From: Paraburkholderia ginsengisoli NBRC 100965 | GTDB lineage: Bacteria > Pseudomonadota > Gammaproteobacteria > Burkholderiales > Burkholderiaceae | Assembly: GCF_000739735.1 (NCBI RefSeq) | Contig: NZ_BBJF01000005.1 | Location: forward strand, 310,001-374,000 | Direction of reading: 5' to 3' | Length of the DNA stretch: 64,000 nucleotides | Shown: piece by piece, positions 1 to 8,959 of the stretch | How the letters are laid out: the number at the start of each line of letters is the position of its first letter | Numbering within the stretch: position 1 is the first letter of the stretch | Translations under genes and position numbers: made by a program | Notes under the pieces: generated by a model | Told to the model about the DNA's origin: nothing | Databases searched by the model: none | The model's input: only the letters and a program-made list of their open reading frames with translations

Positions 1-1
1 T

Positions 2-1987
2 CTTTCGAAGCCGTACGACACCACTCAGACGTTGATGGGAAGCAATTGGGTCAATAACTGGCAGCGACGGATCGATTTGACTGGCGTCAATGCAAGTGTG
101 CCGCATGTCGTCGCTTATAGAGGCTTTTGGCAACCTGTGACGTTTAAGTTGAGTGGCGGAGCGTGGGTGGTGCCAGGAAATCATGGTCTCACCCTGACAA
201 AAGCCGGTGATGGATTCTACTATCTGAAAGATGAGCAACGTGGTACGACGGAAGGCTATTCGGACACCACGGGTATGTTCTATACCGAGAGAACACGCAC
301 TGGTATGCTTCGCGAGGTTCGTTACGACGGGCAGCGGTTAGCGGAGATTGTCCAGCGGCCAGTTGATAGCACAGCAAGCACAGCACAGAACAGGGTGGTG
401 CTCAGTCCGACTTACGACAGTAGCGGTCGCATCATTTCCGTGGTACCGCCTACTGGGAATGCCGTACATTATGCGTACGACGCGAAAGGGAATCTTGCTT
501 CGGTAACCAAACCGTTCGCGAGTGTTCGTCAATATCTGTATGAGGATGTGCGCTTCCCCAGTGCACTGACAGGCGTAAAGGACGAATCTGGATCTCGGAT
601 TGCAACGTGGGGTTACGATGCCAGCGGTCGCGTAACCACGGTCACGCATCCTGACACCACTCGCAATACGTCGCTGAGCTACAACTCCGGCGCGACGACA
701 GTCAGTGGGATGTCCGGCACCAGTACGTATAGCTTTGATGCCGCAGACACGTTCCGCCCCCGTTCGATTGTGACGCCGGCAGGCACGGTATCGCGCACGT
801 GGGATGCCGCAGGCAATCTGGAGCAGAGGACCACGCCTGGCGGAAACACTCAGTACACTTGGGACAGTGCCAACCGGCCAACCAAAGCATTTGCCACGGT
901 CGCTGGAACGAAAGCGGTCACGACTATCGAATATGCGGACGGCAGTTCCCTGCGTCCTCATCTGGTCGCCACACCGGGAAAAGTCCGCGCGTTCGTCTAT
1001 GACTCAAGCGGTAACGTCACGGGTTATGCAGAGCGGCAAACGACTGACCTGACAGGCGAACAAGGAATGCAGGCGGTCGGGACAGGCAGCCAGTTGGCCG
1101 TTGGCGCGCGCTACGATGGAGCAGGCCGCCTTTTGTCGGCCACCGTGACGCAGGATGGCAAGACGCTTGAAGACTGGACGTACACATATGACCCACGGGG
1201 CGACATTGCATCAACCCGGGATGCCGTGTCGGGTTGGCAGATGCGGACAGTGGATCGCAGCAACGAAGGTCGTGCGCAAACTATTGCAGGTAATAGTGGT
1301 CAGGCCGGCATTGCTTATGATGCGCGCGGGCGCGTATCAAGATTTACCTATAATGAACCGGCAGGAATTATCAATGGCGGTCTCGCCCGCAAGTTGCAGG
1401 TCGACTATAAGTATGGTCCGGACGGCGCGGTATCGACGCGCACTGGGCAGGTGTCAACGAATGACGCATGGTGGCAAGCGATCAGCGATGCCGAACTGGA
1501 CGTATGGCTTACCAACTGGGAGTTGGGTAATGATCCGGTTTCGCCGTCCGCTAACCTCACAGGACTCAAGTCTGACGCCGATCGCTTCGTTCCAAGCCTC
1601 TGCGTTGAGTGCTACATGGCGTGGAAAGCCAAGTTTGCGGTGAAGCTATTCGGTAGTGAGCTGACCAATATCCTTCCGCAGTGGGGCGAGACAACGGAGC
1701 TGATGCTGAGTGATCAATTGCAGATTCCTTATCCGACCCTCGTACCGGATGTGATGGACTCCGCAAAGAGGTCAATGCTTTACAGTTCTGTCTTCGGAGC
1801 AGGGAACGAGGGCGGTGGAATGGTGAAGTGCAGTGCAAGAGAAGATCATGAGGATCAATGCTTCTCAGACTATCAGGTCGATCTGGATATGTGCAACGCG
1901 GTTGCTTTCGCCCGGGGGGGAGAGAGGTTGGCTGCCTTATGTAAGCAAAAGGCATTTCAGAATTACCAATCATGTAGAGGTTATTGA
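2..1987 (+). CDS. RHS/YD-repeat polymorphic toxin-like protein, C-terminal part (5' end outside window)
   Basis: The frame is open to the left edge, so the gene starts outside the window. The first roughly 460 visible residues carry degenerate YD repeats (YDSSGR, YDAKGN, YDASGRV, WDAAGN, YDARGR spaced about 20 residues), typical of RHS shell proteins. After about residue 470 the repeats stop and an unrelated tail of roughly 190 residues follows. It contains several Cys and ends in a pattern of the type C-x(n)-D-x(2)-C with a final NYQSCRGY. The usual RHS core ending (DPxG type) is not visible, so the boundary is unusual. Variable C-terminal tips of RHS proteins are normally toxins; that this tip is one is inference. 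The stop codon overlaps the next gene by one base, as in toxin-immunity pairs. I recognise no named toxin domain. Confidence 0.8.
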   Translation, partial: LSKPYDTTQTLMGSNWVNNWQRRIDLTGVNASVPHVVAYRGFWQPVTFKLSGGAWVVPGNHGLTLTKAGDGFYYLKDEQRGTTEGYSDTTGMFYTERTRTGMLREVRYDGQRLAEIVQRPVDSTASTAQNRVVLSPTYDSSGRIISVVPPTGNAVHYAYDAKGNLASVTKPFASVRQYLYEDVRFPSALTGVKDESGSRIATWGYDASGRVTTVTHPDTTRNTSLSYNSGATTVSGMSGTSTYSFDAADTFRPRSIVTPAGTVSRTWDAAGNLEQRTTPGGNTQYTWDSANRPTKAFATVAGTKAVTTIEYADGSSLRPHLVATPGKVRAFVYDSSGNVTGYAERQTTDLTGEQGMQAVGTGSQLAVGARYDGAGRLLSATVTQDGKTLEDWTYTYDPRGDIASTRDAVSGWQMRTVDRSNEGRAQTIAGNSGQAGIAYDARGRVSRFTYNEPAGIINGGLARKLQVDYKYGPDGAVSTRTGQVSTNDAWWQAISDAELDVWLTNWELGNDPVSPSANLTGLKSDADRFVPSLCVECYMAWKAKFAVKLFGSELTNILPQWGETTELMLSDQLQIPYPTLVPDVMDSAKRSMLYSSVFGAGNEGGGMVKCSAREDHEDQCFSDYQVDLDMCNAVAFARGGERLAALCKQKAFQNYQSCRGY

Positions 1988-2247
1988 TGGCTAATCATCC
2001 GCCGTATTGTGTTGTTCTGACCTACTTGGAGGATCGCCAAGAGTTTGCATTGCAGACTATTGATCGCGCCATGCTAGAGCCAGTCATGGCCGGAAAATTC
2101 GCAGTACCGATCCCGTTGGAAACACAGGATTTCAAGATTGACGATGAATTCGCGCACGGGCTTGGAGCGACGATGTTAAATATGATCGCGCTGGGTCAGC
2201 CTGACATCAAGCAGTACATGACGCTTACGCCGCCCCCGGGTCAATAG
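1987..2247 (+). CDS. Small protein overlapping the RHS gene; candidate immunity protein
   Basis: An 86-residue protein whose ATG shares a base with the RHS stop codon (TGATG), which suggests coupled translation. It is slightly acidic, has no signal peptide or membrane segment, and begins MANHPPYCVVLTYLED. No family was recognised. Position directly after the variable tip of an RHS protein, small size and coupling are the standard arrangement for a cognate immunity protein, but this rests on context only. A terminator follows about 55 bases downstream, so the two genes form the end of one transcript. A TTG codon sits immediately before the ATG; ATG is preferred. Confidence 0.65.
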   Translation: MANHPPYCVVLTYLEDRQEFALQTIDRAMLEPVMAGKFAVPIPLETQDFKIDDEFAHGLGATMLNMIALGQPDIKQYMTLTPPPGQ

Positions 2248-2303
2248 GCCGTCAGGACAGTAACTGCCTGATTGGCGCATTTTTACTGTGTCGCTTTCTC
2301 CAT

Positions 2304-2330
2304 ACGCCCGCTCTAGCGGGCGTCATTTTA
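2304..2330 (+). terminator. Rho-independent terminator of the RHS unit
   Basis: A GC-rich stem (ACGCCCGC pairing with GCGGGCGT around a TCTA loop, 2304-2323) is followed by CATTTTA. It lies 57 bases after the small gene's stop and closes the RHS/immunity transcript. Confidence 0.75.
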
Positions 2331-2359
2331 TTGCAGTCAGGAACGGCTGACCGACCCTG

Positions 2360-2944
2360 ACACGTGTAGTGAGATTTGTACGAAAGACAGTGGAAACGCA
2401 TCAGGCGCTTCTTGTTCATTATCGGGTTGCAAGTTCAGCGGAAGGGGTAGTTCGGGGATGAAAGTCCCCTATCGATCTTGATGGTGGCGAAGGATCAGTG
2501 AAGCGCAAGGGCGTCGTGGCGTCGTCGCGAGGGGGCTGAACGAAGCGAGGACCAAAGCCATGACCTGACGAACAGAACCCGGATATGAGGCCTACTCGGG
2601 CGGACGGGCACGCAAGCGATGGCGAAGTCCCTAACCATCGAGGGCCGGGCTGTCAAATCTGGCAGAGGGCATATCAGGGCGGTGGCGCTTCAGGGGCCGA
2701 CGGAATGGAAGGAGTAGCCCTACGGCTCTCGGTCTCGTGATGTCTCAGATGTTCACGAGTGGGAAAACTCGTCAAACCAACCGGACTGGGCGAAGCCCGG
2801 AAGGGCCCGGCGGCAGCGAGCCAATCAATGGCGGCGGATCGCTAACAAGCGAGGCCGGGCTTTGCGTGACGGAACTTGCGTGGGGATCTTAACCGTTCCA
2901 ACCGCCTAGTGCGGACCGGCATGTCAGGTGGTGTGCGAGGGGGA
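2360..2944 (+). mobile_element. Group II intron-like ribozyme relic without reverse transcriptase
   Basis: Non-coding, highly structured sequence. Near its 3' end, 2893-2940, a stretch of the form CCGCC...TGCGGACCGGCA...GGTGG followed by TGTGCGAGGG resembles the domain V hairpin of bacterial group II introns. Upstream segments such as GGGGATGAAAGTCCCCT (about 2455-2471) and a run of GC-rich hairpins fit domain I. A 50-codon open frame (2740-2892, starting MSQMFTSGKTRQTNRTG) lies where the maturase would start and ends just before the domain V-like hairpin; this would fit deletion of the reverse transcriptase. The 5' boundary is uncertain, and nothing like a full domain VI or conserved 3' end is visible before the yaiI fragment. 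Assignment is from memory of domain V; a covariance-model search would settle it. Confidence 0.6.
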
Positions 2945-3040
2945 TCAGGTCGTCAGCGGCATGCCGGTGCGGCGCGCGGCGCGAAACAGCATGTCCTTGA
3001 TCACGACCGGACAGGCGTCGGCATCAACCCAGATTGACAT
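2945..3040 (-). pseudogene. Truncated yaiI/yqxD-type gene (UPF0178, DUF188), N-terminal 31 codons only
   Basis: On the minus strand an ATG at 3040 opens [20 protein letters not shown] and continues to RTGMPLT, the conserved N-terminus of the UPF0178/DUF188 family (YaiI, YqxD), with its characteristic DADACP motif. The family is normally about 150 residues, but here homology stops after about 30 residues where the intron-like sequence begins, and a TGA follows at once (2945-2947). The remainder of the gene is absent from the window. The family is PIN-like in fold and of poorly known function. The truncation point marks where the intron relic or an associated rearrangement joined this locus. 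Confidence 0.8.
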
Positions 3041-3381
3041 GGTTTGGAGTCCGGCTGCGGGGTATCGAAGGGGCGAGATGATACCTTGAGTGGGGGAGGA
3101 GCGCGGGCGGGGCGCGTGGGGGCATAGGTTATGGAGGAGGCGACGTCACGGATCAAGTGCTCGCACAGCCCGAGACCGCACGGCCCGAGACCGCACAGCC
3201 CGAGACCTCGGGGACAGCTATAGCCACAAAGGCTAAAACGACTGCCCAAGACTATTGCAGCCGCACGCAGCCATCGCAGCCATCGTGGCCATGGCAGCCG
3301 CAGTCACGAACACGCCCCCCGCTCGCCGCCATTGCAGCCCGGGCCGACCCGCTCCCCGGCCGCAACCGCACCGCACCCGCG
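3041..3381. other. Intergenic region with three tandem 15-bp repeats
   Basis: No convincing gene. It contains the former upstream region of the yaiI fragment and three near-perfect 15-bp units (consensus CACAGCCCGAGACCG) at 3164-3178, 3179-3193 and 3194-3208. The rest is GC-rich with imperfect GCAGCCATC iterations around 3270-3300. No promoter could be assigned with confidence. Confidence 0.6.
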
Positions 3382-3642
3382 TTACTGCGTGACCGTCCCA
3401 CCCGCTTGCTGCGCCCGTCGCGCCGCGACGATGCGCCCCGCGCGCTGCGCATTGGCCGGATAGTCGATCCAGTCGAGCGGATCGTAGCCGGCGGCGCGCC
3501 ATTCGACGAGATCGGCCTTGACCTGCGCGCGCGTTTTCGGCGCCGACGGGTCGTTAGGCTGCGCCTGGGGCTGCGCGAACGCGCTGCTGATGCTGACGGC
3601 GGCCAACAGCGCGCCGAGTCCAATTCGAGAAACGTTCTTCAT
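3382..3642 (-). CDS. DUF4148 domain small secreted protein
   Basis: An 86-residue protein with a clear Sec signal peptide (MKNVSRIGLGALLAAV, likely cleavage after SSAFA). The mature part contains PKTRAQVKADLVEWRAAGYDP, the hallmark of the DUF4148 family that is greatly expanded in Burkholderia and relatives. It is expected to be periplasmic; function unknown. The start was placed at the Met that begins the signal peptide, since the longer frame would put 27 non-hydrophobic residues ahead of it. It is a single-gene unit upstream on the same strand as nothing obvious. Confidence 0.85.
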   Translation of the reverse strand: MKNVSRIGLGALLAAVSISSAFAQPQAQPNDPSAPKTRAQVKADLVEWRAAGYDPLDWIDYPANAQRAGRIVAARRAQQAGGTVTQ

Positions 3643-3834
3643 GATGAGCTCCCATGGAGCGGTTAACAACAAGCCCGGCATTCTAGTTTCCGGCGGCGTT
3701 TCGAGTAAGGCGATGGAAAGCAATGCATCGTTTCGTCCAGCGGACTAAAGGACGCTGGCAGCGTGTCGGAGCCGGACTGCACTGCGCTGAAGCCGCGCCG
3801 GTCCGCCGAGGCACCCATGCGAATTCACCGCGCC

Positions 3835-4608
3835 TCACGGCGCCGACGGCTTGCCAAAGCGATCCAGCACCGCGCTCAGCAGATCGATCGGCAACGGAAA
3901 CACGATCGTCGAATTCTTGTCGGCGGCGATCGTCGTGAGCGTCTGCAGGTAGCGCAACTGCATCGCCTGCGGCTGCTTCGACAGCGTCTGCGCCGCTTCC
4001 AGCAGATGCTGCGAAGCCTGCAATTCGCCCTCCGCGTGAATCACCTTCGCGCGCCGTTCGCGCTCGGCTTCGGCCTGGCGCGCAATCGCGCGGATCATCG
4101 TTTCGTTGATATCCACATGCTTGATCTCGACGATCGACACCTTGATGCCCCACGCGTCGGTCTGCGCGTCGAGCACTTTCTGGATGTCGGCGTTCAGCTG
4201 CTCGCGCTCGGCCAGCAGCTCGTCGAGTTCGTGCTTGCCGAGCACCGCGCGCAGTGTCGTCTGCGAAAGCTGGCTGGTGGCTTCGAAGTAACGCGCCACC
4301 TGGATCACCGCTTTCTCCGGATCGACCACGCGGAAATAGACCACCGCGTTGACCTTCACCGACACGTTGTCGCGCGTGATGACGTCCTGCGGCGGCACGT
4401 CGAACACGACGGTGCGCAAGTCCATGCGCACGGCCTGCTGCACGACCGGGATGATCAGCACGAGCCCTGGCCCCTTGACCTTCCAGAAGCGCCCGAGCAT
4501 GAACACGACGCCCCGCTCGTACTCGCGAAAAATCCGCACCGACGACGCAATCAACGCGGCCACCAGCAGAATCAGAATGCTGCTGAAGCCGAATGTGAAA
4601 CCGATCAT
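3835..4608 (-). CDS. Slipin (stomatin-like SPFH membrane protein)
   Basis: A 257-residue protein with one N-terminal membrane segment ([18 protein letters not shown]), then an SPFH/band 7 domain: [43 protein letters not shown], and the helical [19 protein letters not shown] segment that drives oligomerisation. Bacterial slipins form membrane rings and are usually encoded next to NfeD, as here. The ATG overlaps the nfeD stop (ATGA) and has a good AGGAGA site, so translation of the two is coupled. Probable role: membrane microdomain organisation or quality control together with the NfeD protease; the substrate is not deducible. Confidence 0.92.
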   Translation of the reverse strand: MIGFTFGFSSILILLVAALIASSVRIFREYERGVVFMLGRFWKVKGPGLVLIIPVVQQAVRMDLRTVVFDVPPQDVITRDNVSVKVNAVVYFRVVDPEKAVIQVARYFEATSQLSQTTLRAVLGKHELDELLAEREQLNADIQKVLDAQTDAWGIKVSIVEIKHVDINETMIRAIARQAEAERERRAKVIHAEGELQASQHLLEAAQTLSKQPQAMQLRYLQTLTTIAADKNSTIVFPLPIDLLSAVLDRFGKPSAP

Positions 4609-6281
4609 GAGCGTTCTCCTTGTATGGCCCCGCCAGCCGTGTCGGACGTGCCCGATGAACTGGACGCAGCGGGCGCGCCGGGGACGACAGGCGCAGCAGG
4701 CACGACGGTCAGCGTCAGTCCGCGTCGCGCGGTGACGCGCACTGTCTGGCCCGCCGCGACCGGCGCCGCGCTGGACACCCGCCAGCGCTCGCCCTGCACG
4801 CGCGCCCAGCCGGCCGGCGCGCCGCCTGGCGTGGCGTCCTCGAGTTGCAGACCGCCGTCGAGCACCACGCCGACGCTGCCGATCAACCCTTCCGAGCCGG
4901 TCACCACGGGCCGGCGCCGCGCGCGCAACGCGAGCCGCGACACGCCGAGCACGAACAGCACGCTGAACACGACGACGGCGGCGATCACCGGCAGCGGGAT
5001 GCCGTAGCCGGGCACGTCGGTGTCCATCAGCATCAGCGCGCCGATCACGAACGCGACCACACCGCCGAAGCCGAGCGAGCCGAAGGTCGGCAGGAACGCC
5101 TCGCCGATCAGGAACGCGATGCCGAGAAACACCAGGCCGAGCCCGACGTAGTTGACGGGCAGCATCTGCATCGCGAACAGACCGATTAGCAGGCTGATCG
5201 CGCCGACCACGCCCGGCAGCACGAAGCCCGGGTTGGCGAATTCGAAGAAGAGGCCATACATGCCGATCATCAGCAGCACCAGCGCGACGCTGGGATCGGT
5301 GATGACCGCCAGGAAATGGCTGCGCCAGTCGGCTTCGAGTGTGACGAGCGGCGCGTGCGCGGTGTCGAGCGTGACGTTGCCGCGGCTCGTCGTGACCGTG
5401 CGGCGGTCCAGCTGGCGCAGCAGATCGGGCACGTCGCGCGCGACCAGATCGACGACGTGCTGCGCGAGCGCGTCCTCGGCCGACAGGCTCACGGCTTCGC
5501 GGACCGCGCGCTCGGCCCACGCGGCGTTGCGCCCGCGCATCTGCGCGAGGCCGCGGATGTAGGCGGCGGCGTCGTGAACCTGCTTGCGCAGTTCAGTCGA
5601 TTGAGTGTCGAGCGGGAGGGCGGCGGCTTCGCTTGCAGAAGCGGTGGGCGAGAGCGTCGATGGGGTTGATGCGCCAGTGCCTTCGCCAGCGCCGGCACCT
5701 GCACCTGGCAAGCTCGGCACACCACGCGCGCCCGCCGGTCCGCCCGGCAACCCCGGCGTCCCGCCGCCTGCGGGCGGCTCGCCGCCGCCAATCCCCATCT
5801 GCACCGGCGTCGCCGCGCCGAGATTGGTGCCCGGCGCCATCGCCGCGATATGGCTCGCGTACACGATGTAGGTGCCGGCGCTCGCGGCCCGCGCGCCGCT
5901 CGGCGCGATGAACGTGGCGACCGGCACCGGCGAGCCGAGTATTGCCTTGATGATCTGCCGCATCGACGTATCGAGCCCGCCGGGCGTATCGAGTTGCAGC
6001 ACCGCCAGTTGTGCGTGCTCGTCGGCGGCGCGGCGCAGGCTGCGCACGATGAAGTCCGCGCTGGCCGGCCCGATCGCGCCGTTCACCGGGATCACCACGA
6101 CGCTGTTCCGGATCAGCGCGGCATAGAGCGGCGGCGCGCTCGATTCGCACGACGCGAATGCAAACGCCAACAGCACGCCAAGCGCGGTCATGCCGCGCAT
6201 CAACCGGCCCACGATGCCGCCACGGATAAGCGGCCGACGCGGACCAGACTGCCGGAACGGGAGACGCGGATACGTGCTCAT
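4605..6281 (-). CDS. NfeD-family membrane serine protease (ClpP-like plus NfeD C-terminal domain)
   Basis: 558 residues in the longest frame. After a signal/anchor region (about residues 28-47) comes a ClpP-class serine protease domain: [32 protein letters not shown], and [17 protein letters not shown], whose Ser-Ala-Gly-Thr motif holds the likely nucleophile. A Gly/Pro/Ala-rich insert (about 185-240) interrupts the protease domain. Four membrane segments (about 325-445) and a C-terminal OB-fold NfeD domain ([16 protein letters not shown]) follow. This is the long NfeD1b type. It cleaves membrane partners in characterised relatives and works with the adjacent slipin. Met28 at 6200 is an equally possible start because the first 27 residues are Arg/Pro-rich. 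Confidence 0.9.
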   Translation of the reverse strand: MSTYPRLPFRQSGPRRPLIRGGIVGRLMRGMTALGVLLAFAFASCESSAPPLYAALIRNSVVVIPVNGAIGPASADFIVRSLRRAADEHAQLAVLQLDTPGGLDTSMRQIIKAILGSPVPVATFIAPSGARAASAGTYIVYASHIAAMAPGTNLGAATPVQMGIGGGEPPAGGGTPGLPGGPAGARGVPSLPGAGAGAGEGTGASTPSTLSPTASASEAAALPLDTQSTELRKQVHDAAAYIRGLAQMRGRNAAWAERAVREAVSLSAEDALAQHVVDLVARDVPDLLRQLDRRTVTTSRGNVTLDTAHAPLVTLEADWRSHFLAVITDPSVALVLLMIGMYGLFFEFANPGFVLPGVVGAISLLIGLFAMQMLPVNYVGLGLVFLGIAFLIGEAFLPTFGSLGFGGVVAFVIGALMLMDTDVPGYGIPLPVIAAVVVFSVLFVLGVSRLALRARRRPVVTGSEGLIGSVGVVLDGGLQLEDATPGGAPAGWARVQGERWRVSSAAPVAAGQTVRVTARRGLTLTVVPAAPVVPGAPAASSSSGTSDTAGGAIQGERS

Positions 6282-6365
6282 CGCTGACGGCTGCCGCGCC
6301 GGGTCGACAGGTATCGGCCAGCGCGGGCCGATACCCCAGAAGAAGGCTGGCCTGCCGCTTACAGC

Positions 6366-7409
6366 TTAGTCCGATTCCGCGCGCCGCGTGAAATCGGCCC
6401 GCGACGGCCCCGGCCGATAGTCGCCCGGCCGCATGCCGGTCCACTTGCGAAACGCGCGATGAAACGCGCTCGGTTCCGCAAAGCCCACGGCGGCCGCGAT
6501 GTCGGCGATCGTGCGGGCGCCGCGCTGCAATTCGCCGATCGCGATATCGCGCCGCAAATCGTCCTTGATCGACTGATACGTATGGCCTTCCTGCTTCAGC
6601 CGCCGCCGCATCGTGGCCTCGGCGACGTGCAGGCGCGCGGCCATCTGATCGGCGGCGGGCCAGCCGGCCATCGGCAGCGCGCGGAGCGTCTTGCGCACGC
6701 GCGCGGCGAGCGAGCCGGCATTGCGATACTTGACGATGAAGCTGCCCGGCGCATCGCGCAGGAACGGCTTGACCGATTGCGCGGTCTGGATCACCGGCAG
6801 ATCGAGAAAGGCCGGCGCGAGATCCACGTACGACTCAGGCTGATCGAACGTCATGTGATCGCAGAACATCAGCCGGTACTCGTGCGCGGCGGGCGGCGCG
6901 GCGCAGCGAAAGCGCGCTTCGAGCAACGGAATGCGCCGTCCGACCAGCCAGCACACCAGCCCGTAGACGAGGATGAACCAGGTCGCGTAGGCGAACATGG
7001 CCGGCGCCGGCGCGCCTTCGCGCTCGACGAATCTGAGCCGTACGCGCCCGGCGTCGGTGTCGATCTGCGCGCCGAGGTCGTCGAGCACGAGGCGCATGAA
7101 GCCGACCGCGCGCGCGAGCGCCTGCGCGCCATTGCGGGCGGTCAGCGCGGTCTGCGTCATTGCGATGAAGCTGCCGCTTTTCATGCGATGCGAATCCTGG
7201 CCGAAGAACTCGTCGTCGAGCGCGCGCGCAATGCCGGCCCACAGCGCGCCGTATTGCGCCGACGACACCCGGCTCTTCGGCGAGGCCAGCATTGGCGCGG
7301 CGATGCCGGCGGCTTCGGCGAGCGGCAGCGCATCGAGGCCGCGCGCGCGAGCAAGGGCGAGGGTTTCCTCGACGAGACTGACGGAAATCGTGCCTTTGTC
7401 GTTTTTCAT
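6366..7409 (-). CDS. AraC-family transcriptional regulator (arabinose-binding-like N-domain)
   Basis: 347 residues. The N-terminal about 190 residues match the Arabinose_bd type sensor found in OruR/ArgR-like AraC regulators (SLVEETLALARARGLD..., LMFCDHMTFDQPESYVDL). The C-terminal about 100 residues form a two-HTH AraC domain: ATMRRRLKQEGHTYQSIKDD and FAEPSAFHRAFRKWTGMRPG. It is divergent from the valine/isobutyryl-CoA operon beginning at 7662, so it is the probable activator of that operon. The start ATG is the first Met giving a normal N-terminus; longer extensions have no family support. A perfect 14-bp inverted repeat lies 49-85 bases upstream. Confidence 0.88.
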   Translation of the reverse strand: MKNDKGTISVSLVEETLALARARGLDALPLAEAAGIAAPMLASPKSRVSSAQYGALWAGIARALDDEFFGQDSHRMKSGSFIAMTQTALTARNGAQALARAVGFMRLVLDDLGAQIDTDAGRVRLRFVEREGAPAPAMFAYATWFILVYGLVCWLVGRRIPLLEARFRCAAPPAAHEYRLMFCDHMTFDQPESYVDLAPAFLDLPVIQTAQSVKPFLRDAPGSFIVKYRNAGSLAARVRKTLRALPMAGWPAADQMAARLHVAEATMRRRLKQEGHTYQSIKDDLRRDIAIGELQRGARTIADIAAAVGFAEPSAFHRAFRKWTGMRPGDYRPGPSRADFTRRAESD

Positions 7410-7457
7410 CGGCGTGGGGTCCGGCTGGCAAAAGCGCTCAACATTTTCCTTGTGGTG

Positions 7458-7494
7458 GTTGGCTTCACCCCTGAAATAGCGGGGTGAAGCCAAC
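7458..7494. promoter_or_regulatory. Perfect 14-bp inverted repeat in the araC / valine-operon intergenic region
   Basis: GTTGGCTTCACCCC (7458-7471) and its exact complement (7481-7494) flank a 9-base spacer. It lies between the divergent AraC gene and the acyl-CoA dehydrogenase gene and lacks a T-run, so it is more likely an operator or a leader hairpin of the regulator mRNA than a terminator. Confidence 0.6.
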
Positions 7495-7661
7495 TTGCAT
7501 GGTAGCAGTATGGCCGATGCGCTCACGCAGAATGATCGGGCTGAGCATCGAAGCCGTGCGGCGGCTTGCCTACACTTTGCGTCAACCGGGCGTCGCGACG
7601 GCTCGCCCAGCCCGGCAGAGCAAAACGCAGCACAGCGCAGCAGCGACAGAGGACAGGGCTC

Positions 7662-8795
7662 ATGGACAGCTTCTACACCGACGAACAACGGATGATCCGC
7701 GACGCCGCGCGCGACTTCGCGACCGAGCGTCTCGCGCCGCACGCGGCGCAATGGGATCGCGACGCGCAACTGCCCGACGACGTCGTCGCGCAGATGGGCG
7801 AACTCGGCTTTCTCGGCATGATCGTGCCGCCGGAATGGGGCGGCTCGTACACCGACTATGTGGCCTACGCGCTCGCGCTCGAAGAGATCGCGGCCGGCTG
7901 CGCCGCGTGCGCGACGTTGATGAGCGTGCACAACTCGGTCGGCTGCGGGCCGATTCTCAACTTCGGCAGCGCCGCGCAAAAAGACCGCTATCTGCAGGAC
8001 CTCGCGACCGGCCGCAAGATCGGCGCGTTCTGTCTGACCGAGCCGCAGGCCGGCTCCGAGGCGAACAACCTGCGCTCGCGCGCGGTGCTGCGTGACGGCC
8101 AGTGGATTCTCAACGGCAGCAAGCAGTTCGTGACCAACGGCGCGCGCGCCGACATTGCAATCGTATTCGCGGTGACCGATCCCGAGCGCGGCAAGCGCGG
8201 CTTGTCCGCGTTCATCGTGCCGACGGGTACGCCGGGCTTCAACGTCGGCAAGCCGGAGCACAAGCTCGGCATTCGCGCGTCCGACACCTGCCCGATTTCG
8301 CTCGACGACTGCGCGGTGCCCGAAGCCAATCTGCTCGGCGAACCGGGCGAGGGCTTACGCATTGCGCTGTCGAATCTCGAAGGCGGGCGCATCGGCATCG
8401 CGGCGCAGGCGGTGGGCATTGCGCGGGCCGCGTTCGATGCCGCGCGCCGCTATGCGAGCGAACGCGTGCAGTTCGGCAAGCCGCTAAAGGACCATCAGAC
8501 CATCGGCAACATGCTCGCCGACATGGCCACGCGCCTGAACGCCGCGCGCCTGCTCGTGCATCACGCGGCGCGGCTGCGCTCGGCGGGCCGGCCGTGTTTG
8601 TCGGAGGCATCGCAGGCGAAGCTGTTCGCGTCGGAACTGGCCGAGCAGATCTGTTCGAACGCGATCCAGATTCACGGCGGCTATGGTTATCTGGAGGACT
8701 ATGCGGTGGAGCGGCATTACCGCGACGCGCGCATCACGCAGATTTACGAGGGAACGAGCGAGGTGCAGCGGATGGTGATCGCGCGGCATGTTTGA
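7662..8795 (+). CDS. Acyl-CoA dehydrogenase, isobutyryl-CoA/short branched-chain type
   Basis: 377 residues, normal length for an acyl-CoA dehydrogenase. Visible hallmarks: [17 protein letters not shown] (FAD/substrate contact), [41 protein letters not shown], and the C-terminal [21 protein letters not shown] and [19 protein letters not shown] segments, where the Glu of YEGTSE is the usual catalytic base. It heads an operon containing mmsA and mmsB, so it most likely converts isobutyryl-CoA to methacrylyl-CoA in valine degradation. The start was chosen at MDSFYTDEQ, which matches the family N-terminus and follows GAGGACAGGG; 32 upstream in-frame residues look non-coding. Confidence 0.92.
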   Translation: MDSFYTDEQRMIRDAARDFATERLAPHAAQWDRDAQLPDDVVAQMGELGFLGMIVPPEWGGSYTDYVAYALALEEIAAGCAACATLMSVHNSVGCGPILNFGSAAQKDRYLQDLATGRKIGAFCLTEPQAGSEANNLRSRAVLRDGQWILNGSKQFVTNGARADIAIVFAVTDPERGKRGLSAFIVPTGTPGFNVGKPEHKLGIRASDTCPISLDDCAVPEANLLGEPGEGLRIALSNLEGGRIGIAAQAVGIARAAFDAARRYASERVQFGKPLKDHQTIGNMLADMATRLNAARLLVHHAARLRSAGRPCLSEASQAKLFASELAEQICSNAIQIHGGYGYLEDYAVERHYRDARITQIYEGTSEVQRMVIARHV

Positions 8796-8959
8796 ACGCG
8801 AAGTTCTGGGCTGCGTTTGAGCGCAAAATAGCTTGCCCGGCGAGCGCGTGAGGAGCATGAGCAGGAACACGGGCGTCAGGGAAGCAGCAGGGCAAGGCGA
8901 AGCATCAACGGAACAAGAGCAGAGCGCATAGAGCGCCTTCCATCCGACAGGAGACAACG

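Noticed and set aside
3164..3208. Possible CRISPR array
   Set aside because: The 15-bp units are directly abutting with no spacers, so this is a simple tandem repeat.
7410..8261. N-terminal extension of the AraC regulator through the divergent gene
   Set aside because: The extension overlaps the acyl-CoA dehydrogenase gene and the intergenic operator and is Arg/His-rich; the family N-terminus begins at 7409.
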